Origin: Methanocellaceae archaeon UBA148
Lineage (GTDB): Archaea > Halobacteriota > UBA148
Direction: 5' to 3'
Length of the DNA: 13,052 nt
NCBI GenBank assembly: GCA_002495885.1
Contig: DAHG01000049.1
Coordinates: forward strand, 1-13,052
The notes beneath the pieces are model-generated. The model was not told the DNA's origin. It saw only the letters and a list, made by a program, of their open reading frames with translations, and ran no database searches. Shown here in pieces: positions 12,713 to 13,052 of the stretch. The number at the start of each line of letters is the position of its first letter. Within the stretch, counting starts at the first letter, position 1. A program made the translations under genes and the position numbers.

Positions 12713-12878
12713 GTATCTATGGGCATTGTTGGGCTTGGTTTTGGTAGTGTTAGGTCTATGTGGAATATGGCACTTCAGGTATGATGTGTTATCTTTTATA
12801 AAAGGGGTCATAGGCGCCATCGTGCTGATGATTGGCGCAATCATCCTTGTGATAGGGGTATCTGAGCTGAGGGAATAA
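12705..12878 (+). CDS. Small two-helix membrane protein
   Basis: A 57-residue protein from ATG 12705, with two predicted membrane helices: about 4-21 (YLWALLGLVLVVLGLCGI) and about 33-51 (KGVIGAIVLMIGAIILVIG). A short polar turn (HFRYDVLS) joins them and the tail is SELRE. Family and function are not recognised. The start overlaps the PRC-barrel stop by 8 nt (ATGAATAA), with AAGGG about 8 nt upstream. In-frame starts at ATG 12699 or GTG 12684 would only add a few polar residues. The overlap suggests translational coupling with the PRC-barrel gene and possibly a shared job at the membrane. Confidence 0.65.
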   Translation: MNKYLWALLGLVLVVLGLCGIWHFRYDVLSFIKGVIGAIVLMIGAIILVIGVSELRE

Positions 12879-12927
12879 AAATTCCATCGCCTCGACAACT
12901 CCAGCGCCATTTTTCACGCCACTTCTT

Positions 12928-13052
12928 TTAGCTTAGCATCTGCACGACATCTTTTTCAGAGTCGCCGATCACGGCGTCAGCAGACCGGTCAAACAATTCC
13001 GCAAGCTTTTTCAAACCGTTGACCTTCCTGCTTTTGATACGCACGACTGCTT
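12928..13052 (-). CDS. C-terminal end of an unrecognised protein (partial)
   Basis: A frame enters from the right edge and ends at TAA (12928-12930), giving 40 C-terminal residues that include VRIKSRKVNGLKKLAELFD and SADAVIGDSEKDVVQML. It looks like a real, helical, charged protein tail with balanced codon use, convergent with the small membrane protein gene 49 nt away. I do not recognise the family from this fragment, and the start lies outside the window. Confidence 0.55.
   Translation of the reverse strand, partial: AVVRIKSRKVNGLKKLAELFDRSADAVIGDSEKDVVQMLS

Noticed and set aside
12674..12910. A 78-codon minus-strand frame opposite the small membrane gene
   Set aside because: The product is low in recognisable features, and the plus-strand frame has two clean membrane helices and coupling to the upstream gene.

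Overview
The window looks like chromosomal DNA from a euryarchaeon. Supporting features are RadB, archaeal-type ApgM, ribosomal protein eS1, a tRNA with an archaeal bulge-helix-bulge intron, TATA-type promoters placed for leaderless or short-leader transcripts, and overlapping ATGA start/stop junctions. An anaerobic methanogen or methanotroph relative (Methanomicrobia, Syntrophoarchaeia or ANME-1 type) would fit, but nothing here proves that placement.

Layout. 1-676: AT-rich, with no intact gene; it holds a frameshifted gene on the minus strand and possible decay remnants, and ends at the 3' end of a tRNA. 676-2376 (minus): leuD-leuB, overlapping by 4 nt, followed by an intron-containing tRNA-Arg(GCG) whose first 15 nt are also the last codons and stop of leuB. 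2563-3414 (minus): a bactofilin-like beta-solenoid protein. 3504-5363 (minus): apgM (glycolysis/gluconeogenesis) and ribosomal protein eS1, each with its own TATA box. 5810-9897 (plus): a tight lysine/diaminopimelate operon, dapL-hisG-lysA-dapF, with the histidine-pathway gene hisG in the middle. 9912-10731 (minus): radB, then a previously unlisted 29-codon gene for an extremely basic protein. 11147-12337 (minus): a LarC-like nickel-pincer-cofactor protein. 12443-12878 (plus): a PRC-barrel protein overlapping a small two-helix membrane protein. 12928-13052 (minus): the C-terminal end of an unrecognised protein running off the window.

How it fits together. Most of the window is core metabolism and information processing. 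The DAP operon would make meso-DAP and then L-lysine from tetrahydrodipicolinate (DapL, DapF, LysA); the dapA/dapB steps are not here. LeuD and LeuB-like enzymes serve leucine or a related 2-oxoacid elongation pathway; the large subunit LeuC is not here.

I see no defence system, CRISPR array or intact mobile element. The most interesting items are the 29-residue basic protein beside radB, the CDS/tRNA overlap, hisG inside the DAP operon, and short tandem duplications that repeatedly straddle stop codons.
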